Source of the DNA: a virus
IMG/VR virus record: IMGVR_UViG_3300047558_000084
Coordinates: 1 to 44,538 of that record
Length of the DNA stretch: 44,538 nucleotides
Reading direction: 5' to 3' (one strand)
The position numbers and the translations under genes are program-made. The notes beneath the pieces are model-generated. The model was not told the DNA's origin and ran no database searches. It saw only the letters and a program-made list of their open reading frames with translations. Numbering within the stretch: position 1 is the stretch's first letter; each line of letters starts with the position of its first letter. Positions 28,931-36,781 of the stretch are shown one piece after another.

Positions 28931-29229
28931 TAGAGAGTCTTACCTGTTGCTTCTAGAATGGTTTCGAGTACTGAGTGGTCACGTTGGGTTTGACCGAATT
29001 CTGCTTTGTGGGCAATTTTGATAGCTTTCTTGAGGATAGCTGGTTTGATGTTTAGCTCTTCGGCGACTGCTTTGATAGTGTCGTTCAAGCCTTCTGTTAG
29101 TGTATCAACTTCATGAAGAATCTGCATACCTTCTTTCATGACTTGATTGAGTTTGATTTTTTGGTCACCAGAGAAAGTTACGTTTTCTTCTTGGTAGTTA
29201 CCGCTTACGTCCATTGCGTCATTTGACAT
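28930..29229 (-). CDS. dsbA: dsDNA-binding protein DsbA-like
   Basis: A 99-residue helical protein. The core LNDTIKAVAEELNIKPAILK, then KAIKIAHKAEF, matches from memory T4 DsbA, a double-stranded DNA-binding protein linked to late transcription, and its cyanophage relatives. The N-terminal 25 residues are acidic and probably disordered. AAGGAG precedes the ATG, and a sigma-70 promoter drives it together with the polymerase. Confidence 0.75.
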   Translation of the reverse strand: MSNDAMDVSGNYQEENVTFSGDQKIKLNQVMKEGMQILHEVDTLTEGLNDTIKAVAEELNIKPAILKKAIKIAHKAEFGQTQRDHSVLETILEATGKTL

Positions 29230-29258
29230 TGTTACTCCTTAGTGTTAGACAATGATTT

Positions 29259-29286
29259 AGTATAACACAGGATGTCAAAGAGTCAA
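29259..29286 (-). promoter_or_regulatory. sigma-70 promoter of dsbA-polymerase
   Basis: TTGACT (29281-29286), 16-base spacer, TATACT (29259-29264). A second TTGACA inside the spacer is too close to the -10 to be used. Confidence 0.85.
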
Positions 29287-29292
29287 TAGACT

Positions 29293-30948
29293 TTACGCGG
29301 TTTGTTGTCCAATTAGAAGTTTTTTGTAACCACTTTTAGTCGTTGTGGGTCTATACAAGTCATGTCCCATCTTTTTGCCGATAGCACGTTCGTTGAGAGT
29401 TTTAGATAGATACTCTTTACGCTTGACTAGATATGCCTGAATTTCACTGTATACCATTTTTATATAGCGTTTGAACACCTCGTATTCTTTTCTATTTTCA
29501 GGATTACGATAATATCTACCTACTTCAGTAGTGACGTAATCGATAATACTTTCCGCACTGATAGCAGATGCCATATACTTCAGGTCTTCTGGATCAGTAG
29601 CATCAGTAACGTTGAAATCTTTAACCATCTTTAATGCGATTTGGTGGGAGAAGGCGGCAATTTCTTGAGGACTTGCTCTATACAACTTATTGTATCTTTC
29701 GTCCTCCTCATCACTATACAACTTATCGTATCCTTCGTTCTCCTCATCACTAGAAGATGTCTCACTATCATGGCTATCATCTTTCGGATAGCTATTTAAT
29801 AGAATTTTTTTCAACTCTTCAATGGTAGAATTATAATTTTTATAATGGATTCCTATACCACCAGATTTAATCCATGGTTTCAAGAAAGTATCCCTATCAT
29901 CAATTAATATATTATCACTGCCGGCATATTCACTTTTGTTTGATGTAAACGAAACTTTGTCTTCGTATCCAGGAACGTAATGTTTTATCCATTCAACTTT
30001 TGCTAGTTTACTTGCTTCTGAACCACGGTCATCGTTTTTGGTATTTTTTCGCAGGGGGGCACTCAAGAATTCAAAATCTAAATTATTATATTGTAGATAC
30101 TTTACTAGCTTCATGCCATCCGTCAATGGTTTAAGATTCCTATAGAATTCGTAAATAGTTTCGGGGTCACTAGCAGCCAATTTTTTTATATCATTGCCGA
30201 ACTTTTCAAAATCCGAATTAAAATCAGCAATGACACCGTCCATATCAACATAAATCTTCCGTTGTTGGACGGCCGCTCGCTTTTTATGAATATTGACAAA
30301 TTCACCTTTCTTCTTGTCTAAGTAACTACGATACTCGTGCTCTTTCTCGTATCTACCAATTTCGTTTTGTCTATTATGTTGAGTTACGTGTACTAACTCG
30401 TGTATCGTAGTAGTTACTATTTGGTCGATAGTTTTCTCAGTGTACTTGTCATTGTACAAACTGTACATATACTCTCTGTCTTTAGCGCCGATAGAGCGTA
30501 TAACAAACCACAGGCCGTCGATTAGCTCATACTCACCATAGTTGTCTAATATGATGGTCTGAAGAATGTCTAAGATGCGTTTAGTTAATCTTGGTACAAA
30601 CTTATCGCTGATTTCAATAAAGATATCTTGCGCGGTGCCTCCGGCATCTTTAGTATCGGCAAACTTATAAGCTACTCTGGTTTCTTTGTTGAGTACTTCT
30701 ACAACTTCTTTTGAAATCGACCAACCCATGCCTTCCATATTGTTAGGCTCAAGTAATACCTTCTTAAACTCTTTGAATAAGCCATTAGTGAAGCCTTCGT
30801 CAAATTCAGCTTCTTCAGTCTCATGTTTACCCTTCACGCTATACAAATTTCCAATAGCACGAGCGATACCAGACTTGATTGCCATTTCAATAGGCTTTTC
30901 CAAGTGTATTGTGTTGATTGCTTCGTTGACGAATTCGTTATAGCGCAT
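29293..30948 (-). CDS. predicted capsid-targeted metallopeptidase-like protein with HAD domain
   Basis: A 551-residue protein. Residues 1-10, MRYNEFVNEA, resemble the T4 capsid-targeting peptide (recalled MKTYQEFIAEA), with a predicted prohead-protease cut after E9. Residues 10-225 hold a gluzincin-like region with TIHELVHVTQH (HExxH). About 230-395 is a HAD/5'-nucleotidase-like domain (KIYVDMDGVIADF, then DNILIDDRD). After an acidic linker with a 12-residue tandem repeat, helices begin SPQEIAAFSHQIALKMV. The flanks read as one peptidase-type unit interrupted by the HAD domain. CTAAATA lies four bases before the ATG. Delivery into the host with the DNA is an inference. Confidence 0.6.
   Translation of the reverse strand: MRYNEFVNEAINTIHLEKPIEMAIKSGIARAIGNLYSVKGKHETEEAEFDEGFTNGLFKEFKKVLLEPNNMEGMGWSISKEVVEVLNKETRVAYKFADTKDAGGTAQDIFIEISDKFVPRLTKRILDILQTIILDNYGEYELIDGLWFVIRSIGAKDREYMYSLYNDKYTEKTIDQIVTTTIHELVHVTQHNRQNEIGRYEKEHEYRSYLDKKKGEFVNIHKKRAAVQQRKIYVDMDGVIADFNSDFEKFGNDIKKLAASDPETIYEFYRNLKPLTDGMKLVKYLQYNNLDFEFLSAPLRKNTKNDDRGSEASKLAKVEWIKHYVPGYEDKVSFTSNKSEYAGSDNILIDDRDTFLKPWIKSGGIGIHYKNYNSTIEELKKILLNSYPKDDSHDSETSSSDEENEGYDKLYSDEEDERYNKLYRASPQEIAAFSHQIALKMVKDFNVTDATDPEDLKYMASAISAESIIDYVTTEVGRYYRNPENRKEYEVFKRYIKMVYSEIQAYLVKRKEYLSKTLNERAIGKKMGHDLYRPTTTKSGYKKLLIGQQTA
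29678..29749 (-). repeat. two-copy 36-base tandem repeat in the linker of the HAD fusion
   Basis: Units 29678-29713 and 29714-29749 differ at three positions. They encode SDEE..(E/R)Y(D/N)KLY twice, at the point where the HAD-containing part rejoins the SPQEIAAFSHQ segment. This looks like a duplication made or tolerated at an insertion junction. Confidence 0.85.
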
Positions 30949-30952
30949 ATTA

Positions 30953-30959
30953 TATTTAG
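30953..30959 (-). promoter_or_regulatory. late-promoter-like CTAAATA, four bases before ATG
   Basis: CTAAATATAAT runs straight into ATG 30948. A late start here would give a leaderless message. Upstream to 31054 there is no gene; that stretch holds GC-rich inverted repeats (CGGG-TGA-CCCG, CTCA-GAAG-TGAG, ACTCC with GGAGT), suggesting a folded leader or processing region. Confidence 0.45.
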
Positions 30960-31054
30960 TCCTCACTTCTGAGTGTTGGGGCACGACTCCCACGTTCTCA
31001 ACCCAGCAGGCGGGTCACCCGGAGTACCGTTAAGGTCCTAAGGTAGGGTGTTCT

Positions 31055-31315
31055 TTATTTGCCTTCTCCGCAGGCTCTACAGCCTTCCCAAAATGAATTA
31101 CTGTTTCCTAATTTACATTGATTCGTTGCTGTTACGCCTTTTTGTTTTGCCCAGTTGTAACCAGCTTTGTGACCACTACAGTCTTTAGTACAGCGATAGC
31201 CTTTGAACCACAAACCAGTACGTTGAGCGTTAGCATATCGTTGCTGACGCTGTTGTAATCTACGGCGTTGCATCATGCCAACGCTGGCTTCGTTGATGAA
31301 TTCGTTAGCTCTCAT
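31055..31315 (-). CDS. predicted capsid-targeted cysteine-rich protein
   Basis: An 86-residue protein starting MRANEFINEASVGM, nearly the same start as the metallopeptidase/HAD gene (MRYNEFVNEA). Then comes an RQ-rich helix and a cysteine domain (YRCTKDCSGHKAGYNWAKQK, then CKLGNSNSFWEGCRACGEG) likely to bind zinc. That domain is recalled as a frequent appended module in large marine phage proteins. ATG 31315 is three bases after the upstream stop. Predicted to be packaged and trimmed after E9. Confidence 0.6.
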   Translation of the reverse strand: MRANEFINEASVGMMQRRRLQQRQQRYANAQRTGLWFKGYRCTKDCSGHKAGYNWAKQKGVTATNQCKLGNSNSFWEGCRACGEGK

Positions 31316-31316
31316 T

Positions 31317-32537
31317 TTAGTGTCGTAGTAATAGTGTGCTAATAACATTAGGATCATTTGCGCTAATGTCACCTTCACCAGGAGCAACAATCACATTATA
31401 TTTCATGCCAGAAATTTTAGGTTTGCTTGTATATTCGTCATAAGAAAGAATACTACTTGGACTCAACTTATACTTCTGTGCTAGGCGTTGTTTTAGTTGT
31501 GATAGTTTATCTGGCTGAACTTGCCATTGTCCATTTGGTCCTTTTACTAAGTTGCCTTTTTGATCTTTGATTAGCAAATCTTGGAAAATTTCATCTGGAA
31601 CAATGCGGGAATTCTTAGTTGTGTCTAATTCAGGATCGGCTGCTTTAACTTGTTTCTCTTGTGATGTGTGTGCGCCCTCACTCCAGTTAATAATAAAGTT
31701 ACCTGGCTTCTTAGCTAAGGCAGCATTAGCCATCTTAGTGTAGGCATAGAACTTAACACCTGGATGCTTTGCGGCCATCTTCATAGCCATATCTAAGTAT
31801 TCTGGACTAAAGAAGTCACCGGCATCGTGCCAACGAATAGTTACTTCATAACCACCTTTATCGCCCAGCTTTTCTTCTTTTGCAATTTCACTACTTAGTT
31901 GATTGAAGAAACCATCTGGATCATTTAATAGATATGTAAGAATCTTACCATCACTAACCCATGCGTTCTTGAATTGTACTTTGCCGCCCTTCATAGCAAA
32001 GCAGTCAACTTTACAACTGCCAGCACCTGGGCATGTGTTTACGATTACTAGTTTGTCTTTTGATTCGTCTACTGCTATGCCAGTTAGTGCGGCGAAGCCA
32101 ACGTTGAAGAACTGTTCTAATTCACCATTAGAATGTTTCATCTTTTCGTTTTGCTTTAGTAGTGATTTAGGACGTTGCTTCAACTCAGCGATTACTTTGT
32201 TTTCATCATAGCGTTGACCCTTTTCATCATAGTATGTGATAACAGAACTACGATGCATGTATGGCAACTTATACTTGTCTGTCTTAGTCTTACCAGAAGT
32301 GTATTTAGGAATACCTTTCTTATCTACTTTGACTTGACCTGTTTTCTTATCAATATCGTCTGTACCCTTGATGCGTGTCATGTAGTCTTGAAACTCTTGA
32401 TCACCAAATTCACGAGCTTGCGCACCTAGCAAGTCTTCTTCTAGTTCTTCGGTTGTTGATTGCGCAACAAACTCTTCAGGTGACATAATCTTGATACCTG
32501 ATTTCTTCTTTGACTCTAATAATTCATAATAACGCAT
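31317..32537 (-). CDS. GP88-domain protein with capsid-targeting-like start
   Basis: A 406-residue protein starting MRYYELLESKKK. The central part (about 160-300) matches the family known as gene product 88: VNTCPGAGSCKVDCFAMKGG, with three cysteines, then TIRWHDAGDFFSPEYLD and VKFYAYTKMAN. The activity of GP88 proteins is unknown; the cysteines could hold metal. The C-terminal third has proline/lysine-rich linkers and NVIVAPGEGDISANDP. It lies between two genes with similar N-termini, so virion packaging is inferred. Confidence 0.65.
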   Translation of the reverse strand: MRYYELLESKKKSGIKIMSPEEFVAQSTTEELEEDLLGAQAREFGDQEFQDYMTRIKGTDDIDKKTGQVKVDKKGIPKYTSGKTKTDKYKLPYMHRSSVITYYDEKGQRYDENKVIAELKQRPKSLLKQNEKMKHSNGELEQFFNVGFAALTGIAVDESKDKLVIVNTCPGAGSCKVDCFAMKGGKVQFKNAWVSDGKILTYLLNDPDGFFNQLSSEIAKEEKLGDKGGYEVTIRWHDAGDFFSPEYLDMAMKMAAKHPGVKFYAYTKMANAALAKKPGNFIINWSEGAHTSQEKQVKAADPELDTTKNSRIVPDEIFQDLLIKDQKGNLVKGPNGQWQVQPDKLSQLKQRLAQKYKLSPSSILSYDEYTSKPKISGMKYNVIVAPGEGDISANDPNVISTLLLRH

Positions 32538-32538
32538 T

Positions 32539-32982
32539 TTATTCTCTTTCTGTTTTTAATACTGATCGTAAGAACCAGCCGTGTTTGCCATGAGCATCAA
32601 TGCGCTCAGCGATAAAGTTAGCGATGCCTTGTTCGTTTGCTTCTTCAGCAATAGTAAATGCTTCTTTGAGCATAGCAGACATTTTCTCGTTGTCGGCATA
32701 TAGCTCTTGAATCATTAGCTCGGCACGTGGTACTTTAGTTTGATCTTCAATGATAGATAATTCTCTCATACGGAGTAAACTACCTGGTGCGTATTGATCG
32801 AGTACACGAACAAACTCAGCGGCTCTATCTACCGTGTTGTCGAATACTTCGTCTGCGATTTCGTCAAAGAGACCATGATACTCGCGGAAGTTTTTGCCCT
32901 CTACGTTCCAGTGAAAGTTCTTAGCTTTCAAATAGAAAGAGACTGCGCTTGCTTGAATGATTTTAAGTTGTTCTGCTAACAT
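32539..32982 (-). CDS. dps: Dps-like ferritin
   Basis: A 147-residue four-helix Dps protein: AKNFHWNVEGKNFREYHGLF with the ferroxidase-type His and Asp/Glu positions, FDEIADEVFDNTVDRAAEF, and a final helix with RIDAHGKHGWFLRS. Dps dodecamers store iron and protect DNA. ATG 32982 overlaps the spacing of the preceding stop (TAA-T-ATG); a longer frame to 33027 is not needed. Placement among virion genes suggests late expression or packaging with the DNA. Confidence 0.85.
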   Translation of the reverse strand: MLAEQLKIIQASAVSFYLKAKNFHWNVEGKNFREYHGLFDEIADEVFDNTVDRAAEFVRVLDQYAPGSLLRMRELSIIEDQTKVPRAELMIQELYADNEKMSAMLKEAFTIAEEANEQGIANFIAERIDAHGKHGWFLRSVLKTERE

Positions 32983-32983
32983 A

Positions 32984-33139
32984 TTATTCTTTCGATTTCT
33001 TATCCAGTAGGTCACCTGTTTTGCCACGCTTGCCTAGATCCCTTGTTTCCGATTTTTTCTGGCCAATTTTATCGCTGGCAGGCTTTCGGTCTTTACTAGG
33101 AATGAATTTTTCCTCTGGTAGTATGTCTTTTATTCTCAT
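32984..33139 (-). CDS. 51-residue basic protein with capsid-targeting-like start
   Basis: ATG 33139 reads MRIKDILPEEKFIPSKDRKP and continues as a lysine-rich, disordered chain (KIGQKKSETRDLGKRGKTGD) to TAA at 32984. The start fits the Mxxx(D/E)(F/I/L)(I/L)xE pattern of its neighbours. A small basic DNA-associated internal protein is the likely reading. Its GATAAATA late-type motif is seven bases upstream of the ATG. Confidence 0.55.
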   Translation of the reverse strand: MRIKDILPEEKFIPSKDRKPASDKIGQKKSETRDLGKRGKTGDLLDKKSKE

Positions 33140-33146
33140 AATAATG

Positions 33147-33154
33147 TATTTATC
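33147..33154 (-). promoter_or_regulatory. late promoter GATAAATA, seven bases before ATG
   Basis: GATAAATACATTATT then ATG 33139. It probably drives the small basic gene, dps, GP88 and the cysteine-rich gene as one late operon. Confidence 0.55.
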
Positions 33155-33164
33155 AGTTTAAGTC

Positions 33165-33195
33165 AGGCAAAAGAAAACAGGGCCTGGGCCCTGTT
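33165..33195 (-). terminator. Rho-independent terminator after the tail-fibre gene
   Basis: AACAGGGCC and GGCCCTGTT (33176-33184 with 33187-33195) form a strong stem followed by TTTTCTTTTG on the minus strand. Confidence 0.9.
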
Positions 33196-33212
33196 ATTCT
33201 TGGTAGTGTAGA

Positions 33213-36200
33213 TTAGAACGGCGAAGCGTGTGCTAGTTCGGTTCTGATCCACTGGTTGGTAGCTACGCAGATGTATACATCAACTGTGCTGTTGCCAGCG
33301 TTGTTGAACATTCTGATCTCGCCTTGTACGCCGGTATCTGCGGCAGAAGTAGGTACTGACTGACCAAATGCGCCGGTTAGAACTACTGCGCCGTTCAAGG
33401 TTGTAGTTTGTGCCGTAATTAGTGCGCCTAGAATGTTTGTTGTGTTGCCTGAGCTACTTATGTTCACTGTAGCGGCACCGCCTAGGTTGACTGTTGTAGC
33501 AACTGTGTTAGCGATATTGATAGTAGTAGCAGTAGTTGTGATATCGCCGCCGTTGACGCCTAGATCGCCTGTTACAGTGGCGTTCTGTGCTACTGTTAGT
33601 GCGCCTAGCATTGCTACTGTGTTACCACTAGCGCCTACGTTTAGTGTAGCACTTGTTGAAGTGATATCACCGCCGTTGACTGCTAGATCGCCTGCTGTGC
33701 TGAAGTTAGCTGCCGAAGCATTGCCTGTTACAACTAAGGCGTTGCCGATAGTTGTTGTGCCAGTAGTAGCACCCATGTTGAGTGTAGTTGCTGCACCGCC
33801 TAAGTTGACTGTTGTAGCTACTGTGTTAGCGATTGCTACTGAGGTTGTGCCTGCTGCCGGTACGATATCACCAGCAATCATCATACCGCCGCCTAGCGCA
33901 GTTGTACTACCTGCAGCACCAATATTGACCGCTGTTGCTGAGCCGAATGCGTTGACTGTTGTAGCAATGGTGTTAGCTAGATTGAATGTAGTAGCAGTTG
34001 TGGTGATATCACCGCCGTTAACAGCTACGTCACCAGCAGTTACGATATTACCGCCTGTTACGTTACCTGTAGCAACTACTTGACCAGCTGTGTTGAAGTT
34101 AGCCGCGCTTGCGTTAGCAGTAACAACAAGTGCGTTGCCGAATGTTGCTGTGCCTGTTGCCGCACCGATAGCCACTGTTGTTGCTGCACCACCGATGTTT
34201 AGAGTCGTAGCAGTTGCGTTGACTAGGTTGAATGTAGTAGCAGTTGTAGTTAGATCGCCGCCGTTGATTGCTACATCACCTGTTGTAGTTACGTTGCTTG
34301 TAGTTACGCCGGTGGCACTGACTGATACTACGTCTGCTGTACTACCAGCAGAGATGTTTGCTGTTGTTGCTGTTAGAACTACGTTACTAGCACTAGTAGC
34401 AATACTGTTAGTCAACGTAGCGGCAATCATTGTAGTAGTGATGTTGCCGTCTACGTCTAGATCATTAGTGATAGTTAGGCCGTTAGTATCAAAACTAGCA
34501 TTAGATGAACCAGCAACTGATACTGTAACTGCGCCGTTGTTTACGATTGAGATTGTTGATGTACCGTTAGCTAGTGTGCCTACTAAGTTAGCACCAGTGA
34601 TGTTGCCTGTTGCTGTTACATGACCAGTGATGTTAGCACCAGTACCTGTGATTGTAGCAGTAGCATTGCCTGCTGATGTAATGACTACGTTACCAGCTGC
34701 CGCAGGGATAGCTACACTTGATGTTGTGTTAGCTAGTACGCCCATGAAGTTAGCTGTAGTAGTAATATTGCCTGTTGCTGTTAGATAACCAGTGATGTTA
34801 GCACCAGTGTCTGTAGAAATAACTGTAGCATTGCCTGCTGCAAATAAGGTAACGTTGCCACTAGCAGCCACGTTCACACTGCTTGTACCGTTTACAATGT
34901 TACCTGTTACAGTTGCGCCGGTGATGTTACTAGCATTTAGAACATTAACAGTCAAGTTAGCTAAGACTTCTGTAGCGCCGTAGCCACTCTTTACAACTCT
35001 GAAGTTGCCAGTGTTGTTCATACCGATAAACGCTGTAGCATCTGCTGTGTCATAGTATCTTAGTTCTAGACCACGATCACCACTTGTTGCTGTCGAATGA
35101 GCAGTAGCTCTGTTTGAAGAGTCTAGTGCAGCGCCTAGTGTGATCGTAGGATCAACTACAACTAGGTCACTTACGTTCTCTGTGTGATATGTACCAGCAA
35201 CAACCATATTGCCTGCTACAAGTAGCGTACCGTTAACTGTTGTTCTTGTAGTTGCGCCACCTAGAATTGTGTTGCCGACAACTTGTAGAATACCTTGAAT
35301 GTTGGCCGCTGGTACTGAGCTATCAGTACTTGTGATGTTAGCAGTAACGAATGTGCCCACGTTACCGTTGACATTGCTTAATGCGTTACCAATGATGCCA
35401 GCAGTTACGTTGCCTGATAAAATAGTACCGTTGCCGAAGATAGAGTTAGCAGTAGCGTTACCGACCGTTAGGCCTGTTAGTGTGCCTAGTGATGTGATGT
35501 TAGGCTGTGCGTTGCTGTTAGTGTTGAACACGCCTTCGAATGTAGACGCTACTACTGTGTTAGGTACTCGTAAGTTACCTAGCGCAGTTAGCTGCATTGT
35601 TTGTTCACCAGCGGTCGAACCGCCAGCATCAACGTTTGCTACAAATAATAGTCCGTTGGCAGCAGTTGATTTTAGAGCAGAATTACCAGATGAATTATCA
35701 GGTAATACGATATTACCCGTAGAGTACAAAGTAAACTCACGATTACCCGATGCAGTTGGAACACTTAGTGCTAGCGGTGTGTTGTTTACTAGTGTAGTAA
35801 TGTACTGAGGAGTAGTAGCGGTAGCGGCTCGATTGCCCTCGATACGAATGTTACCTACTGTTAGTGTTGTTGCCGCGCTTGTTAAGTTAGGCTGAGCAGA
35901 AGTTACCAAGACACCTTCAATATAATTAGCTGATACTAAGTTGCCTAAGTTAGCGTTTGTGGTTGTTAAGTTGCCGTTGACTGTTAGTGTACGATTGACA
36001 AATGAGTTGCCTACTGTTACGTTGCCGAATGCGTTTAAGTTGCCGTAAGTGTCTGTGTTACTTGAAGTTACACGGAAGTACATTGTAGGTGTGCCGCCTG
36101 AACTCTGTACTAATAGATTCTGATTGACTGTTACATTGCCAGTAGCATTGACATCTACAGCACTGATGGTGTTAGCAGATACCTCATAGCTTGTTACAAA

Positions 36201-36536
36201 GTTGTTGCCGCGAATATTGCCGAATACTGTTAGATCACTGCGAGACTCATCAAACATCAACTGAGTTACCGCTTCGAAGCCGCCGTCTTTGTAGTACTGA
36301 ATCTGACCGTTAGTTGAGCCGCCTGGTGAGTTTACATAAGTTGTAACTGTGTTGAACTCGTCTACGTATTTCTTAACCACCTTCTGGTTTAATACTTCTT
36401 CACGAATAGCAGTAACATAGATATTCTTATCTGTTTCTAAGATAGTTACATCACCATTTTTCTGTAAAATGGCTAACTCTGCTGGATCTAGTGAACCGCC
36501 ACCTAGTTTTTGAATTGGATTATTTTGCGCTGGCAT
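33213..36536 (-). CDS. large repetitive tail-fibre-like protein
   Basis: A 1107-residue protein. The N-terminus (about 1-130) is a non-repetitive attachment-like domain (GGSLDPAELAILQKNGDVTI). Then follow hundreds of short Thr/Ala/Asn/Gly-rich beta repeats (GNITTT, TTTATTFNL-NATATTLNIGG units), typical of fibrous phage structural proteins. The C-terminus (VQGEIRMFNNAGNSTVDVYI, then CVATNQWIRTEL) is a tip seen at the end of phage fibre and neck proteins. It is likely to reach host receptors, though a collar or whisker role is possible. A terminator follows. Confidence 0.8.
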   Translation of the reverse strand: MPAQNNPIQKLGGGSLDPAELAILQKNGDVTILETDKNIYVTAIREEVLNQKVVKKYVDEFNTVTTYVNSPGGSTNGQIQYYKDGGFEAVTQLMFDESRSDLTVFGNIRGNNFVTSYEVSANTISAVDVNATGNVTVNQNLLVQSSGGTPTMYFRVTSSNTDTYGNLNAFGNVTVGNSFVNRTLTVNGNLTTTNANLGNLVSANYIEGVLVTSAQPNLTSAATTLTVGNIRIEGNRAATATTPQYITTLVNNTPLALSVPTASGNREFTLYSTGNIVLPDNSSGNSALKSTAANGLLFVANVDAGGSTAGEQTMQLTALGNLRVPNTVVASTFEGVFNTNSNAQPNITSLGTLTGLTVGNATANSIFGNGTILSGNVTAGIIGNALSNVNGNVGTFVTANITSTDSSVPAANIQGILQVVGNTILGGATTRTTVNGTLLVAGNMVVAGTYHTENVSDLVVVDPTITLGAALDSSNRATAHSTATSGDRGLELRYYDTADATAFIGMNNTGNFRVVKSGYGATEVLANLTVNVLNASNITGATVTGNIVNGTSSVNVAASGNVTLFAAGNATVISTDTGANITGYLTATGNITTTANFMGVLANTTSSVAIPAAAGNVVITSAGNATATITGTGANITGHVTATGNITGANLVGTLANGTSTISIVNNGAVTVSVAGSSNASFDTNGLTITNDLDVDGNITTTMIAATLTNSIATSASNVVLTATTANISAGSTADVVSVSATGVTTSNVTTTGDVAINGGDLTTTATTFNLVNATATTLNIGGAATTVAIGAATGTATFGNALVVTANASAANFNTAGQVVATGNVTGGNIVTAGDVAVNGGDITTTATTFNLANTIATTVNAFGSATAVNIGAAGSTTALGGGMMIAGDIVPAAGTTSVAIANTVATTVNLGGAATTLNMGATTGTTTIGNALVVTGNASAANFSTAGDLAVNGGDITSTSATLNVGASGNTVAMLGALTVAQNATVTGDLGVNGGDITTTATTINIANTVATTVNLGGAATVNISSSGNTTNILGALITAQTTTLNGAVVLTGAFGQSVPTSAADTGVQGEIRMFNNAGNSTVDVYICVATNQWIRTELAHASPF
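33425..34282 (-). repeat. imperfect coding repeats in the fibre gene
   Basis: This stretch encodes about five copies of a roughly 45-60-residue module: GD-x-A-x-NGGD-(I/L)-TTTATT-(F/I)-N-(L/I), then ATT-x-N-x-GGAAT and a GNALVVT-NASAANF segment. DNA copies such as GATATCACCGCCGTTGA recur. They are probably sites of recombination that change fibre length. Confidence 0.7.
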
Positions 36537-36545
36537 TTGTTTTCC

Positions 36546-36749
36546 TTATTTCTTCTTTACCGCTGTTAACTTAGGACTCCAGTTGCCCCACTCTAAGCCC
36601 TTCTTGACTGCTGGTGCTGTTTCTGGACCAGACTCTTGGACACGTTTTTCGGTGATGCCTAATGGTGCTGAGACTGGTGCTACGCCGCCGGCAACCGTGC
36701 TTTCTTCTAGTTTTTTGAGTAAATCGAGGGTGTTTTTAATGTCTGACAT
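36546..36749 (-). CDS. small virion-associated protein
   Basis: A 67-residue protein (MSDIKNTLDLLKKLEESTVA, then GGVAPVSAPLGITEKRV) ending KKK. N-terminal helices of this kind with LEES-(T/S)xAG are recalled from T4-like marine phages. It has a late promoter (GATAAATA) and AGGAT before the ATG, and leads into the fibre gene. Function unknown. Confidence 0.55.
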   Translation of the reverse strand: MSDIKNTLDLLKKLEESTVAGGVAPVSAPLGITEKRVQESGPETAPAVKKGLEWGNWSPKLTAVKKK

Positions 36750-36773
36750 TCTAGTATCCTGTGTAGATACTAG

Positions 36774-36781
36774 TATTTATC
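36774..36781 (-). promoter_or_regulatory. late promoter GATAAATA
   Basis: GATAAATACTAG, 24 bases before ATG 36749, with a normal ribosome site between. It overlaps the stop codon of the NTase gene. It probably drives the small protein and the fibre. Confidence 0.6.

Noticed and set aside
31034-31046. GGTCCTAAGGTAG, identical to 13 bases of the conserved 23S rRNA region recognised by I-CeuI
   Set aside because: Flanking bases do not match the rRNA, and a 13-base match to some part of 23S rRNA is expected by chance in a window this long.
33433-34623. Long open frames on the plus strand opposite the fibre gene (216 and 177 residues)
   Set aside because: They are mirror frames of the repetitive Thr/Ala/Asn-rich coding sequence, lack ribosome sites, and give low-complexity Val/Ala/Pro products.
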